A stretch of DNA of 64,000 nt, from the NCBI GenBank assembly GCA_027625915.1, contig JANTQA010000023.1:10230001-10294000 (forward strand), read 5' to 3'. The first letter of the stretch is position 1. Each line of letters opens with the position of its first letter. Position numbers and translations under genes: made by a program. Positions 11,174-21,491 of this stretch are shown piece after piece. This DNA comes from Anaeramoeba flamelloides. Lineage: Eukaryota; Metamonada; Anaeramoebidae. The notes under the pieces are model-generated. The model did not search any database. It saw only the letters and a list, made by a program, of their open reading frames with translations, and was not told where the DNA came from.

Positions 11174-13039
11174 TTAATATTTGTATTTTTTTTTTTTTTT
11201 TTTTTTCTTCCGATTTTTATCTACAACATTTCGATTTTCGATTGAATTTGAATTTGAATTTGAATTTGAATTTGTGGATTTAAATAATATTAAAGGTTGG
11301 AATATCTTTAAAATAATTTTATAAATTTTAAATTTTGATTTAAATTGGTTAAAATTTTGTAAAATTGGCGATAAATCCAGATTCGGTGTACTATCTACTA
11401 ATTGGATGCCATGTATTGGCCTTTTGGTTTCTAATGAAATTTGTTCTAATGCTTCAATTGAATCAAATAACCATTTATTTTGGTTTTGATCGGAATTATG
11501 ATTGCGATCATGATTATCATTACCATTACCATTGTCATTATCGTTATCAGTATGATTATCATTGTACTGGATTACTCTATTTTCTTTGTGGCGATGGTTC
11601 GCAAGAGAATCAATTTTATTATTTAACGAAGAGTGGAACTTTTTTTGAATATCCAGCTCATTTGATTTCTTTTTTCCATTCTCTGCAAAATTGGATAACA
11701 AATCCAATGTGCTATTACAAATATTTTCGATTAATGACATTTTTTCAAAATATTGCTTACAAATTAAAAAACTTTGCTCTTGTATTTGAGTGAAACTTTT
11801 TTTAATATCTAATTGCGATGGTCCTTTTAAATTAATTAACTTTGAGTTTTTTTTACGTAAATTTGAATTGGTTTTCTTTAATGATCGGCACTGGACTCGG
11901 AATTGATAAAAGTCTTGTTGGAAGTTGTTTAGTTTTGAAGCCAGCTGTTCTTTTTTTTTTTCAAGTATTAATTTTGAATTGATCCTTTTTCTTGACTTTC
12001 TTTTGGTTTTGTCGAGATCAGTAGATAATTGGATGATCGTGTAATCTCTTAAACGGAGTGTCTTATTTAATTGTATTACTTCCTTTCGGGCCAACTGTGA
12101 CTTTTTTCGTTCGTTACTTAATTCCAATGTTGTTTTTTTTAAGTTTTTACTTAATGTTAATAATAATGTTTTCATTTTCTTTTGGTTCACTTGATTTAAA
12201 TTTAATGTATTTTCCAAATCTTGGATTCTTGTTTGGTTCTTTTCAATTTGCTGCCTTAAATTTTCATTTTCTTTTCTTAAAATCTCTTGATTCTTTAAGT
12301 ATGTTTTATATTCTTTTTTATGTGATGAACGAGAATTGAATAGTTTGTTCTTGAAAGTATTTTGGGGTTCTTTGTTTTCATTTCTATCCGTTTTTTCTTT
12401 CTCTAAATGGCTGTTCTTGGAGGTGTCAACATTACTATTATTGCCTTTATTGTTATTGAAACTTCGAGGACTTGTTGTTTTATTAATATTTAAAAGATCG
12501 CTTGATTGCCCTGTGAGATCGGATCGGATGTTAAGGTCGTTTGCTTTCTCAAATTTTGATTTTCTCAAATTTTTCTCGTTTCTGTTTTGGATTTTTTGTG
12601 TTGTCTTATGTTTTCTGTCAAGACTTTTTTGCTGTTGAAGACGCTTTGGCCGTTTACTAAATAGCCTTTTTGGTTTGTGTTCACTTCTTACCCTTTGTTT
12701 ACTTGTTGGTTTTTTTTTCCTTGTTGATTGTTTTTTGTGTCTTGATTTCAAATAGATTGCCGCGAGATCTTTGAATATCTGATCGTGATTTGTTTGAGGT
12801 TGTTGGGGGTTTTTCTTTCTTGTGTTTTTTTGGGTGTTTGTTTCCCGTTTTGTCCTTTCAAATTCAATGGTATTAGAAAAAGAGCGCCGTTTATTTTTTT
12901 TTTTTTTTAACAGATTTTGCAAGTGTAAATGGCTTTCCAGAAGTGTATTTTTATGTGTCTTTCGTTTGTTTTCTTTTTGAAATAATCTTTTGGAAGATAC
13001 CAATTCTCCTAATGTTCGATCAAGCGAAGAATTAGACAT
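11174..13039 (-). CDS. Basic coiled-coil protein, 621 residues, function unknown
   Basis: A single frame on the minus strand from ATG 13039 to TAA 11174. Residues 1-165 are a very basic, low-complexity head (KRKTHKN, KKKKNKRRS, KRPKRLQQQKS). Residues 165-245 are Asn/Ser-rich. Residues about 240-410 form a long Leu/Lys/Glu/Gln coiled coil. Residues 410-480 are a helical segment with Phe, Cys and Leu (ICKQYFEKMSLIENICNSTL). A His/Asp/Asn-rich repeat follows (DNDNDNGNGNDNHDRNH), then a short hydrophobic-containing tail and Asn/Ser repeats ending in a lysine run. No transmembrane segment is convincing. The basic head suggests binding to nucleic acid or microtubules, but this is inference. No homologue was recognised. 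The repeats are reflected in DNA simple repeats at 11195-11275 and 11500-11565. Confidence 0.85.
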   Translation of the reverse strand: MSNSSLDRTLGELVSSKRLFQKENKRKTHKNTLLESHLHLQNLLKKKKNKRRSFSNTIEFERTKRETNTQKNTRKKNPQQPQTNHDQIFKDLAAIYLKSRHKKQSTRKKKPTSKQRVRSEHKPKRLFSKRPKRLQQQKSLDRKHKTTQKIQNRNEKNLRKSKFEKANDLNIRSDLTGQSSDLLNINKTTSPRSFNNNKGNNSNVDTSKNSHLEKEKTDRNENKEPQNTFKNKLFNSRSSHKKEYKTYLKNQEILRKENENLRQQIEKNQTRIQDLENTLNLNQVNQKKMKTLLLTLSKNLKKTTLELSNERKKSQLARKEVIQLNKTLRLRDYTIIQLSTDLDKTKRKSRKRINSKLILEKKKEQLASKLNNFQQDFYQFRVQCRSLKKTNSNLRKKNSKLINLKGPSQLDIKKSFTQIQEQSFLICKQYFEKMSLIENICNSTLDLLSNFAENGKKKSNELDIQKKFHSSLNNKIDSLANHRHKENRVIQYNDNHTDNDNDNGNGNDNHDRNHNSDQNQNKWLFDSIEALEQISLETKRPIHGIQLVDSTPNLDLSPILQNFNQFKSKFKIYKIILKIFQPLILFKSTNSNSNSNSNSIENRNVVDKNRKKKKKKKKYKY

Positions 13040-13730
13040 TTAAACAATGAAATCGTATTATTAATTTTTATCTATTTGTTTTAAATGAAAAAAAATGATA
13101 CTTTTCAATTATCATATAATAGGCAATATTTTTGATTGATTTTTGATGAATATCGTTGATAATTCATGTTTAGAGTTCGTTGTTGAATTTAGATAAATAA
13201 TTTAGAATTTGATTTTGTTTTGGGTATCAGAAAGATAATCATTCTTGAAATCTGATCAAGGAATGATAACAATTGATTAATTTCTTTTAGAACTTCAATC
13301 CTATTCCTTTTATCAGTTTTATTGAAGTGTGTTATGGTGGAAGATTTGTAATATTTTTCTTAGAATAGATTTATTACTGCTTTCCGAGATTTAATTGAAA
13401 TAAATTTTGTTTTCAATTCCAACAATGTTTGCCTAAGAAATTTCAAAAAAAAATATTGATAATCACTCTTCTCTGTTTTTTCTTAAAAAGTTAATAATTA
13501 TAAATATATATCTCCGTTATTTTATCTAAAAGGGGATAAATATTACAATTCTATTTTCTATCTTTTTAAAAACAAATCTTAGTTTAATTTCAAATAACTT
13601 TACTGTGTAAAGTTCTGTACATTCATAAACTTTTCGCCAAACTGATAAAACAGTGATTTGAACTATTATTTGTTTTAAGGGATTAACATCACCTTGTTTC
13701 ATATATAATCAAAGTTTGTTGTAATTGAAG
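13040..13730. other. Intergenic, upstream of the minus-strand coiled-coil gene
   Basis: AT-rich. No gene was seen. It ends at the TTAA that bounds the next foldback element. Confidence 0.35.
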
Positions 13731-14475
13731 TTAAGGATTATCTAAAATAAATCCACAACAGGGGTTCTGACGAATTAAAACATCAGTGAATTAGACTCTT
13801 AGTTTCTTGAGATCCAGAAGAACTAGAAAATTTCGAAATTTTAGGAATACACTTCTGTGCTCTTTTAAGACACAGGAAAAATCAAGAAATAAGGCACAAA
13901 AAAATCCCATTAAGGCACAAAATCAAAGTGGTCAAAATAAGGCACAATTTTTATCTGTAAATTTCCAAGATTACTCATAATGTAATATTCTATATATAGA
14001 TATATTGAAAAAAAACACTCAAACTAACTCTGTAATTATTCGGTGAAATTATATCTTGAAATTGGGAAAGTGTCTTAAATCAAAAAAATTGTGCCTTAAA
14101 GATAACAAAATTTTGTACAATATATATTGATTTTCCCTGTGTCTTAAAATTGCACAGGACTGTAGTTAATATGACCAGATCAAAGACTTAATTGGAAGAT
14201 GATAGTAAACCACCACAACTCAACAAGTTTCGTTTAAACTCATTTTTTCAGAGGTTTTTCTTAGAAACTAGACAATACTTTAATTAGAAGAAACATGGTT
14301 GGGTTGTGGGTTCTACTACCATCTTTCAATTAATTATCTGATCGTGCCAAATTAGCTATTCCTAAAATTTCTATATTTTCTAGTTCTTCTGGATCTCAAG
14401 AAACAAAGAGTCTAATTCACTAATATTTTAATTCGTAAGACTCCCTGCTGTGGATTTATTTTAGATGGTGCTTAA
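13731..14475. mobile_element. TTAA-flanked foldback element carrying a nested MITE
   Basis: TTAA stands at both outer edges (13731-13734 and 14472-14475). The left arm (ATCTAAAATAAATCCACAAC ... GATCCAGAAGAACTAGAAAA ...) pairs with the right arm read in reverse complement over about 190 bp, including GAATTAGACTCTTAG/TTTG and GGTAGTAGAACCCACAAC-like sequence close to the centre. The left arm is interrupted by the 13848-14164 insertion; the right arm keeps the uninterrupted sequence. TTAA target choice is the piggyBac habit. No coding capacity. Confidence 0.75.
13848..14164. mobile_element. TA-flanked MITE nested in the foldback element
   Basis: A 313-bp body between two TA dinucleotides. The ends read CACTTCTGTGCTCTTTTAAG (left) and CAGTCCTGTGCAATTTTAAG (right, reverse complement), followed on both sides by ACACAGG(A/G)AAAATCA. 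It is related to, but distinct from, the CAGTCAGT family; both contain TTAAGGCACAAA words. The target is proven by the sister arm of the host element, which reads GGAATAGCTAAT where this arm reads GGAATA-[element]-TAGTTAAT. Confidence 0.85.
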
Positions 14476-15006
14476 ATTATATTATTGTTCGATATTTCAA
14501 CTTTCTCTTCAAAAAACAATTGTAAATCTTTTTGAACTCTCCACTATTAGAATATTTGTATCAATTGTCCTTTTTTGAATATTTTTTTTTAAAATTTACT
14601 TTTCCAAATCACAATACAGAACCTCTTAATAAAAGTATTCAATACTATTTTGAAATTCATATTTAGAAACTCCAAATGTAATTATTTTTGAAATTTTTTA
14701 ATTTTTAAGATTTAATCAATAATCATTATCATAAAAACCTTAAGATTGGTTAGTATTATTTTCTTTTTGAAAATATCTATTAGTTAATTATAATTTTTTT
14801 TTATAAAAATTGAATTTGTTAGTAACTAATCTAAAAGTTCCTGTCTAATTTATGAATCACATTTTGCAACTTTGAAGTTTGAACATTGATAATCCAACCT
14901 TAAAATTTGTCGCGAAATGTAGTTTTTTATTGAAATATTTGAATTTTTTTCTAATACAACAGATCTTTTTTAATGGATGAGTATCAACAAAATAGTGATA
15001 TTTTTC
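14476..15006. other. Intergenic AT-rich DNA
   Basis: No gene or clear repeat was recognised. Confidence 0.3.
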
Positions 15007-15208
15007 TACAGTCAGTTTCACTTTTAAGGCACAAACTTATAACGAAATTTAAGGCACAATCAAAATCACAAATTAAGGCACAAAATTCAAATTCTAGGAA
15101 AAATCAATTGTAAAAAAAAAAATTCCAAATTTTGTGCCTTAATTTGAGATTTTTTTTGTGCCTTAAATTTGGTTGAAAGTTTGTGTCTTAGAAGTGAAAC
15201 TGACTGTA
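15007..15208. mobile_element. CAGTCAGT-type near-palindromic MITE, copy E (well preserved)
   Basis: The ends TACAGTCAGTTTCACTTTTA and, in reverse complement, TACAGTCAGTTTCACTTCTA are nearly identical. The inner TTAAGGCACAA words appear twice per arm, around a TAGGAAAAATCAATTGTAAA centre. It is one of the best copies for building a consensus. Confidence 0.85.
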
Positions 15209-15363
15209 TTCGATTTTCAGAGACATTTGAATCATGGGTTACTAATAGGATTTTCATTCAACCAAAACATATCTTAATTTGTGTCTTCTTACTGGTTGAC
15301 TGTAATACCTTAAAAATCATATTATTTTCTGTTTTTATTAAACAATTGTAAAAAAAAAAGATA

Positions 15364-16494
15364 TTAAGGGAGTAGTCATTTTTGAAAAAATAAATTGAAA
15401 TCTTGTCCAGATCTTGAAATTTTTTTTTTTTGTAATTTGTGTTTCGACTTATGAAATGGATGTAGTTAACCTCATTTAAACAATTTATTGATTTGAGTCT
15501 CTTTTTTGAAATTCAAAATTTGCGTCTTTCCAATATAAAAAGAAAAAAAGTAACCTATTATTTTGTTTAAGAATTAAGTTAATTCTTGAAAATGGGAAAA
15601 GATATTTTTCGTTTTATGTTGGAAAGTATTGATTTCGAAAGCAAATTTTTTATTTAGTTTCTTTTTCTTTGATTAATATTTCAATTCAAATCTTAGCCAT
15701 TAAAACTATTCGTGGTTTAGGTGATTCCATAAATGAATATTCGGTCGAAACTTAACTCCAGTTTATCAATTAAATTGAGATCTATTATGCAACAAAATTT
15801 TTTTCTTTAAGGTTTTGAAAAAGTTGTTTTCTGGTTTTCAAAAAAAGAAAAAAAATTGCAAAAAAATTTTCAATTTTGAAAAATTTTTTTAACAAATTGT
15901 TTGGTCTTATTCACAAGAATCCTTATAACAATAAAAATCATTTTTGGCAGAAAAAAAATAATTTTTAATTTTGAGGATAAAATTAACTAATTCCCAAATA
16001 TCTTCAAGAAAATTGTATTTTGTAAAATCGATTTTCATCTTAAAACAAAAACAAAATTTCTGAGTAAAATTTTTAAATGACAATAAAACTTTGATTATTA
16101 TAACTACTATTCTTAATAAAAAAACAATTATTTTGTAATCCATTGAATATATCATTTTTATGGTTAACCAAAAGTTTTATCTCAAAGAAGAAAAAAAATC
16201 TCTATATTAATATTACTGGTAACAAAGAAATGTTATCGTATAATAATGAGCAAAATAACAATAAACGGGATAAAAACTTGTTATAATGTGAGAAATAAAA
16301 TGAATTTAATAGTTTTCAATTTCAGAAAAAATGGAAAAAAAAAATTGATCCAACTAAACCAATTTTCTTTTATGGGTTTCTTAATCCATCAGAATTTTTT
16401 GACACTTGGGATCTACAAAATACGAAAGTAGAGAATACCACCAATAACATATTTTAAAATTTTGCCTTGTTGTCGTAGAGGACTAGTCCCTTAA
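15364..16494 (+). mobile_element. 1.13-kb TTAA-flanked element with TTAAGGGAGTAGTC ends, copy 1
   Basis: Begins TTAAGGGAGTAGTC and ends GACTAGTCCCTTAA, a perfect TTAA-bounded inverted pair apart from one base. A second full-length copy lies in the opposite orientation at 51416-52543, with conserved interior blocks such as GTAATTTGTGTTTCGACTT and ATATTTGGGAATTAGTTAAT (in reverse). The termini and TTAA fit the piggyBac superfamily. A minus-strand open frame of 82 codons (15907-16155, containing KYNFLEDIWELVNFILKIKN) is interrupted in the second copy and was not recognised, so this is probably a non-autonomous or decayed element. Confidence 0.75.
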
Positions 16495-17077
16495 ATTCTA
16501 AAAACAATTACAGTATATTCTGTTGAGTCAATTTTAGAAATTTTTAAAGTAACTACATCCAAAACGAATCCTATCTTTTGAAAAATCGAACTCTTATTTC
16601 ACGCAATTATTTTGAAAAAAATCACAAAATTACATCATACTTTATCATCTAAAATCATTTTAATAACTCAAACCAATCAAAAATGGTTGTTTTAAAACAA
16701 TAAAATTCTTCTAGTCTTCATGAAACAGCACTCAACAAAAAAGTAAAAATGATTCTGACATCATTTTTTGTGATACTCAACAAATAATGATGCATTTATT
16801 TTCAAATTTCAAAAATTATGATACAATAATGAGGTAAAAGATGGTTAACTATTCAACACAACATAAAGATCAAAAACAATACTCTTTTCGCAACTTTCAA
16901 ATAACCAAATTGGTCTATTTTCGGATGGCTTTTTAACCAAAATAAAAATCAAAATAACAGAAGAAAAAAAAAATGCAAATAAAAAGAAAAAATATCGAGA
17001 AACAAAGTCATTTATTTTTCAAAACAAACTTCTTTATTATTTAATAAACAAAACAAACTTATAAAACCATAACTCAA
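16495..17077. other. Intergenic, upstream of asnA
   Basis: AT-rich. No gene was seen. The last 60 bases before the ATG are A-rich, typical of the translation-start context in this window. Confidence 0.35.
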
Positions 17078-18172
17078 ATGAAAGCAATTCAGTCTACAAT
17101 TGAAAAAAAGGAATTGGTCAAAATCGACAAGATCTCAGGGCTATTAGTTCCACAAAAATACAAGCCATTATTAGATCTGACAAAAACAGAATTAGCAATC
17201 CTAAAAATTAAGGATTTTTTCCAAACCAACTTGTCTTTTGAGTTAAGTCTCACAAGAGTAAGTGCACCATTGGTTGTAAAATCTGGAACGGGGATTAATG
17301 ATCAATTGAATGGGATCGAAAAGCCTGTCAGCTTTAAGATCAAAGCAATGAACGAGATGAAAGTGGAGATTGTGCAATCATTGGCGAAATGGAAAAGGAT
17401 GAGATTAGCGGATTATCAATTTAAAGCAGGGCACGGGATATATACAGACATGAACGCAATAAGGCCTGACGAAGAATTGGACAGTATCCATAGTTTGTAT
17501 GTCGATCAGTGGGATTGGGAAAGGGTCATTTCGGTTGGCGATAGGAATTTAAAATTTTTGAAATCAATAGTGGAGACCATTTACAGCACAATTGTCAGAA
17601 CAGAAAAGTATGTGAGCTTTCTTTATTCTCAAATAAAGCCCATTTTACCTGACAAAATCCATTTCATCCACACGGAAGAATTGGAAAAGCTTTATCCCAA
17701 ATTGACCCCAAAGGAACGGGAATACCAAATTACAAAAAAATATGGGGCAGTCTTTGTGATTGGGATCGGTTCTGATTTAAAAAACGGCCAACCTCATGAT
17801 GGACGTTCACCAGATTATGATGACTGGTCGTCAATAAACAATGAAAAGGGTTATAAGGGATTAAACGGTGATATTTTGGTTTATTACCCCATCTTAGATA
17901 TTGCTCTTGAACTCTCGTCAATGGGGATTAGGGTTGATCCCAACTCTCTAAAAGCTCAATTAGAAATCAGAGGCTGCACAGAGCGAAAAGAATTGTTATT
18001 TCATCAAAAGTTATTAAACGGGAAGTTACCGCTTTCAATTGGTGGCGGGATTGGGCAATTTAGGTTGTGTATGTTCTTTCTTCGCAAGGCACACATTGGA
18101 GAAATACAAACTAGTATTTGGCCAATGGAAACCAGAGAACAATGCAAAAAATTAAATATCTTTTTGTTATAA
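17078..18172 (+). CDS. asnA: Aspartate--ammonia ligase (AsnA-type asparagine synthetase)
   Basis: Makes asparagine from aspartate, ammonia and ATP, using a fold related to class II aminoacyl-tRNA synthetases. The 364-residue frame has no intron. Landmarks match bacterial AsnA in order: RVSAPLVVKSGTGINDQLNG-EKPVSF (about 62-87), VQSLAKWKRMRL (about 100-111), GIYTDMNAIRPDEELDSIHS (about 121-140), LYVDQWDWERV (about 141-151), PDKIHFIH, KKYGAVFVIGIG, HDGRSPDYDDWSS, GLNGDILVYYPILD, ALELSSMGIRVD and GGGIGQFRL (about 326-334). E. coli AsnA is 330 residues, so about 25-30 extra residues sit at the N-terminus; they are not a clear targeting signal. The Ser usual after GGGIGQ is Phe here. Most aerobic eukaryotes use AsnB instead; AsnA in protists is usually explained by transfer from bacteria. 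The flanks are AT-rich host DNA. Confidence 0.95.
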   Translation: MKAIQSTIEKKELVKIDKISGLLVPQKYKPLLDLTKTELAILKIKDFFQTNLSFELSLTRVSAPLVVKSGTGINDQLNGIEKPVSFKIKAMNEMKVEIVQSLAKWKRMRLADYQFKAGHGIYTDMNAIRPDEELDSIHSLYVDQWDWERVISVGDRNLKFLKSIVETIYSTIVRTEKYVSFLYSQIKPILPDKIHFIHTEELEKLYPKLTPKEREYQITKKYGAVFVIGIGSDLKNGQPHDGRSPDYDDWSSINNEKGYKGLNGDILVYYPILDIALELSSMGIRVDPNSLKAQLEIRGCTERKELLFHQKLLNGKLPLSIGGGIGQFRLCMFFLRKAHIGEIQTSIWPMETREQCKKLNIFLL

Positions 18173-18589
18173 TAACTAAATTACAATTCTGTTGGACTTT
18201 CTTGAAAAGTTATTATTTATTTTTTATTTTCTAACCTCTACGTTCTGCTTTCTGCTTTCTATTTTTCATTTTTCATTTTTACATTCCAGATAATTTCAGA
18301 TGGCTATTTGAATTTCTAGCTTTTTTTAGATTCAACCAAATAAATTATTTTTCATTTTTCACTTTTTTTTTTGATTTTAATAATTTCAGTATTTTATTCT
18401 TTAGTTTTTGTTGAAAAGAGAAAATATTCATTACACAATTGATCAGAATTTTTTCTAATTTCTTTTTAATCACAAATGGGAAAAAACTTTCAATTCAACA
18501 AAACTTGATGATTTTTTATTGTGATCAAAATTATCCTTTTTGATAGCCATAAAACCAATATTTCACAAGCATTTGTTTTTACTTCTTGT
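18173..18589. other. Intergenic 3' region of asnA
   Basis: Pyrimidine-rich just after the stop (TTCTGCTTTCTGCTTTCTAT direct repeat near 18244). No gene was seen. Confidence 0.35.
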
Positions 18590-18980
18590 TTCAATGAAAA
18601 ATCTAATTCATTTTCCAATATTATATCTAATGACAAATCGATTTTGAAGGTAAAATCCTTCATTATTTTAATTAAAATTTAAATTATGAATGAAATTTGT
18701 GAAAATTTTTTATCAAATTCTCTCAATTTTTATAAAATTTTAATTTTTTTTATTAATTAAACTTTGATCAAAATACAAAAACTCTATTTTTTTATAAAAA
18801 TTTTCAAATTTGATCTTTCATTTTTAGAATTTCTATTTATAAGGACAGTACTTGAATTAATCGGTAATATATTTACTTATTTTGTACTTTCAATTTCTTT
18901 GATCATATAATTTATAGGTCTTCTATAAAAAAGGAGTAAGCATTTGTTTTGAAATATACCTTTTACACAGTCTATACAAA
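18590..18980. repeat. Diverged half-copy related to the 2.4-kb long-inverted-repeat element
   Basis: Resembles the right arm of the element at 52566-55005: an AACATCTAATTCA-like start, AAAATCGATTTTGAAGGTAAAA, TTTGATCTTTCATTTTTAGAA, and a GGTCTTCTAT...GCATTTGTTTTGAAATA end. The opposite arm was not found close by. Confidence 0.45.
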
Positions 18981-21491
18981 TTATTTCAATAACTTCAAAT
19001 ATTATCTTTTTTTAAGGACTATGTTGAAAATTCACAAAATTATCTCAAAGTGTTTGGTACAATCCCAATAAAATTATATAGGGTTTTTCATTGTCAAAAT
19101 TCACTAATTTAGATTAAAAAATATTTTTGTAATTTTTTACAAGTTAAAATTCAAAAGAAGTTTATGGAACAAAAAAAATTAATATAATTATCACGAAAAG
19201 TTAAAATGAAAAAGAAAAATAATCATGATTGTCAGCTTGGAGATATAGATATAATTTTAAATATTCCCAATAAGCTACTCAGACTTTGAAATAATGATAG
19301 TGTCCGTGTTTTGACGGCTGGGTTGCTTGAATTATCACTTTTTATCAGAAATATGAATGATTCTGATAAAGGAATTCTGATTTTATCATAGTTTTTTTTT
19401 TTTTTTTTTTGGCATTTTTTTAGGTTTTGTTACTTATATTGAAGTTACCACCAACACTTTCGAATATAAAACACCTACCAAAAAATTTTACATACTCCTA
19501 AAACAAAAATCGGCCAAATAAAAACCCAAATGTTTTCTATTTTTCCAGACATAATATTAAACCACATTTAAGTTATCTGAGTATTGATTTTTTATAAGTA
19601 ATCATTTTTATCCAATTAAAAGAAAAAAATTTCAAACCAAAAAAAAAAAAAAATCTTGAGTATATAATAATGAAAAGAATGGAAGAAAAAATTCTAAAAA
19701 TAAATTTGTTGGAATTTCAAATACAATTATTGATGGAGTCAATAAAAAGATACTTTCAGCCAATTTTATCTTTTTTTTTCTATTTAAAAAATTCAAAACT
19801 AAACTGCTAGAAACCATTTTAAAAAATGTTTAGATCATTCGAAACAGATTATATAAATAGTAAAAAGGGAATGAAAACAAAATAAAAAAAGAGAAAAAAT
19901 GAAATATTTATATGTAAAAAAAAAATATTTCTAAGTTTATGGTAAATTTTTTTTGTTTTTATTCTTTTAACGGTTTAAACTCTTTCAAATGTTTTCGAAT
20001 TTGGTTTAATATAAATTATAAAGTCCGATTATAAAAATGTATTATTTGAGAATTTTTGGTATTATTTATGATTTATTTATTTTTATAATAGGTTATTGGA
20101 TTTTTTTTATTTGTTTAAAAATATTTCAAGAGTCCATAAATACTAGTAAAAATATAATTTTTATTTTTTTTTTTCTTTTTTTGCCCACTAATACATTGAA
20201 AAATAAAGATTTATTCCCTTAATTATTAGTTTAAAGAATCAATTTAAAAATATTTATTCTTTATTAAGTCAAATTTTACAGGTTTTAAAATATTATTATA
20301 AGTGAAATTTTTATTTTAACATGTTTTGTTCTTTTATTATATCATATTTATATGTTAAATAAAGAGAAAAAATTGATTTAATCTCTTCTTTGAATAAAAA
20401 AAATATTTTTATGAGTTGAAAATAATTATTATACGTTTTATTTAGATCATGTAGATTTTTTATCCTTGTTTTTTTTTTAAAAAAAAATGATTTTTAAAGT
20501 GTTTTTGTTCTCTTAATTCAATAGGTAAAAAGATTTCTTTCGTCAAAGAAAATATATTTTTTTGAATTAATATATTAAATAGGATTGGGTTTGAAATTTT
20601 CAAAAATAACAAAAATGATCAAACATTAAAAACAAAAATTATTTAGGGAAAATACATTGAAAGAGATTCTGTATATTATATTAACCAGATTTTTATTTTA
20701 TTTATTGCAATTCTAAATATTCCATAAATTGTTTTTTTAATTTTACTGGAATTTTTTATATTTGGTTAGTGTCTGCTTCGTGGTTATACGTAATTTATAC
20801 TGCATAGTAATTAAAATATAATAATTTACCTAAAAATGACTTAAAAGAAGATAAATGAAATAAAAGACAAAAAGTTACAAAAAATTAGATTATTAAGGTT
20901 TTGAATAAAAAAATTTCAATATCCAAAAAATTGTTCAAATTTTGAAATAAACCAAAGTAAATTTAAAAAAATGTTGAAATTTTTTATATATCACTTCGTT
21001 CCCATCCAAATTATTTACTGATATCTTGATATATTTGAAGCTGAGATATATGGTGATATAAATAATTTGTATAAAAAGAGTAACGGTGAAAATCTTCAAG
21101 TAAAGTTGAACTCAGAATTGTAGAAAAATAGTTTATTAAATTCTTTTCCTTTTAGAATTGGGTTTTTTGGTGATTTGTTGTGATTCTCGGAATTTCTTTT
21201 TTAGGGGAAAAGATGAATAAAAATTTTGTTACTTATATTTTGCAATTAACAGTATCACTCCAAACAGTTTGTTTGATCATCCACATACACAATTCGTAAG
21301 TAAAAAAAAAAAAAAAAAACTTTTTTCAAAATTGATTATAAAATTAATTTATTGGATTTAGGGATGGGTATCTGGGATAGTGAAAAAAAAAAAAAAAAAC
21401 AAATAACGAATTAAAAGTAGGTTAGGCAAGATATAAAACAAAAAGGTTATTAAAGATCAAATAAGACAAGTAAGAAACAGTTTTTGGTGAA
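18981..21491. other. Intergenic, about 2.5 kb
   Basis: No protein gene was recognised; short frames at 19632-19817 and 20037-20222 are low-complexity. A more GC-rich patch at 19285-19385, with a perfect hairpin (TTTATCAGAA/TTCTGATAAA) followed by a run of over 20 T at about 19391, is noted under findings as a possible small RNA locus. Confidence 0.35.

Noticed and set aside
11365-12638. Three plus-strand frames rich in Phe, Leu and Tyr
   Set aside because: They are complements of the lysine-rich coiled-coil gene on the minus strand; hydrophobic runs arise from A-rich codons read backwards.
15907-16155. 82-codon frame as a gene inside the 1.13-kb TTAA element
   Set aside because: It is interrupted in the second copy and matches no known family, so only the element was annotated.
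20037-20222. 61-codon hydrophobic frame as a small membrane protein
   Set aside because: Composition is that of random T-rich sequence (Phe/Ile/Tyr), with no start context or conservation evidence.
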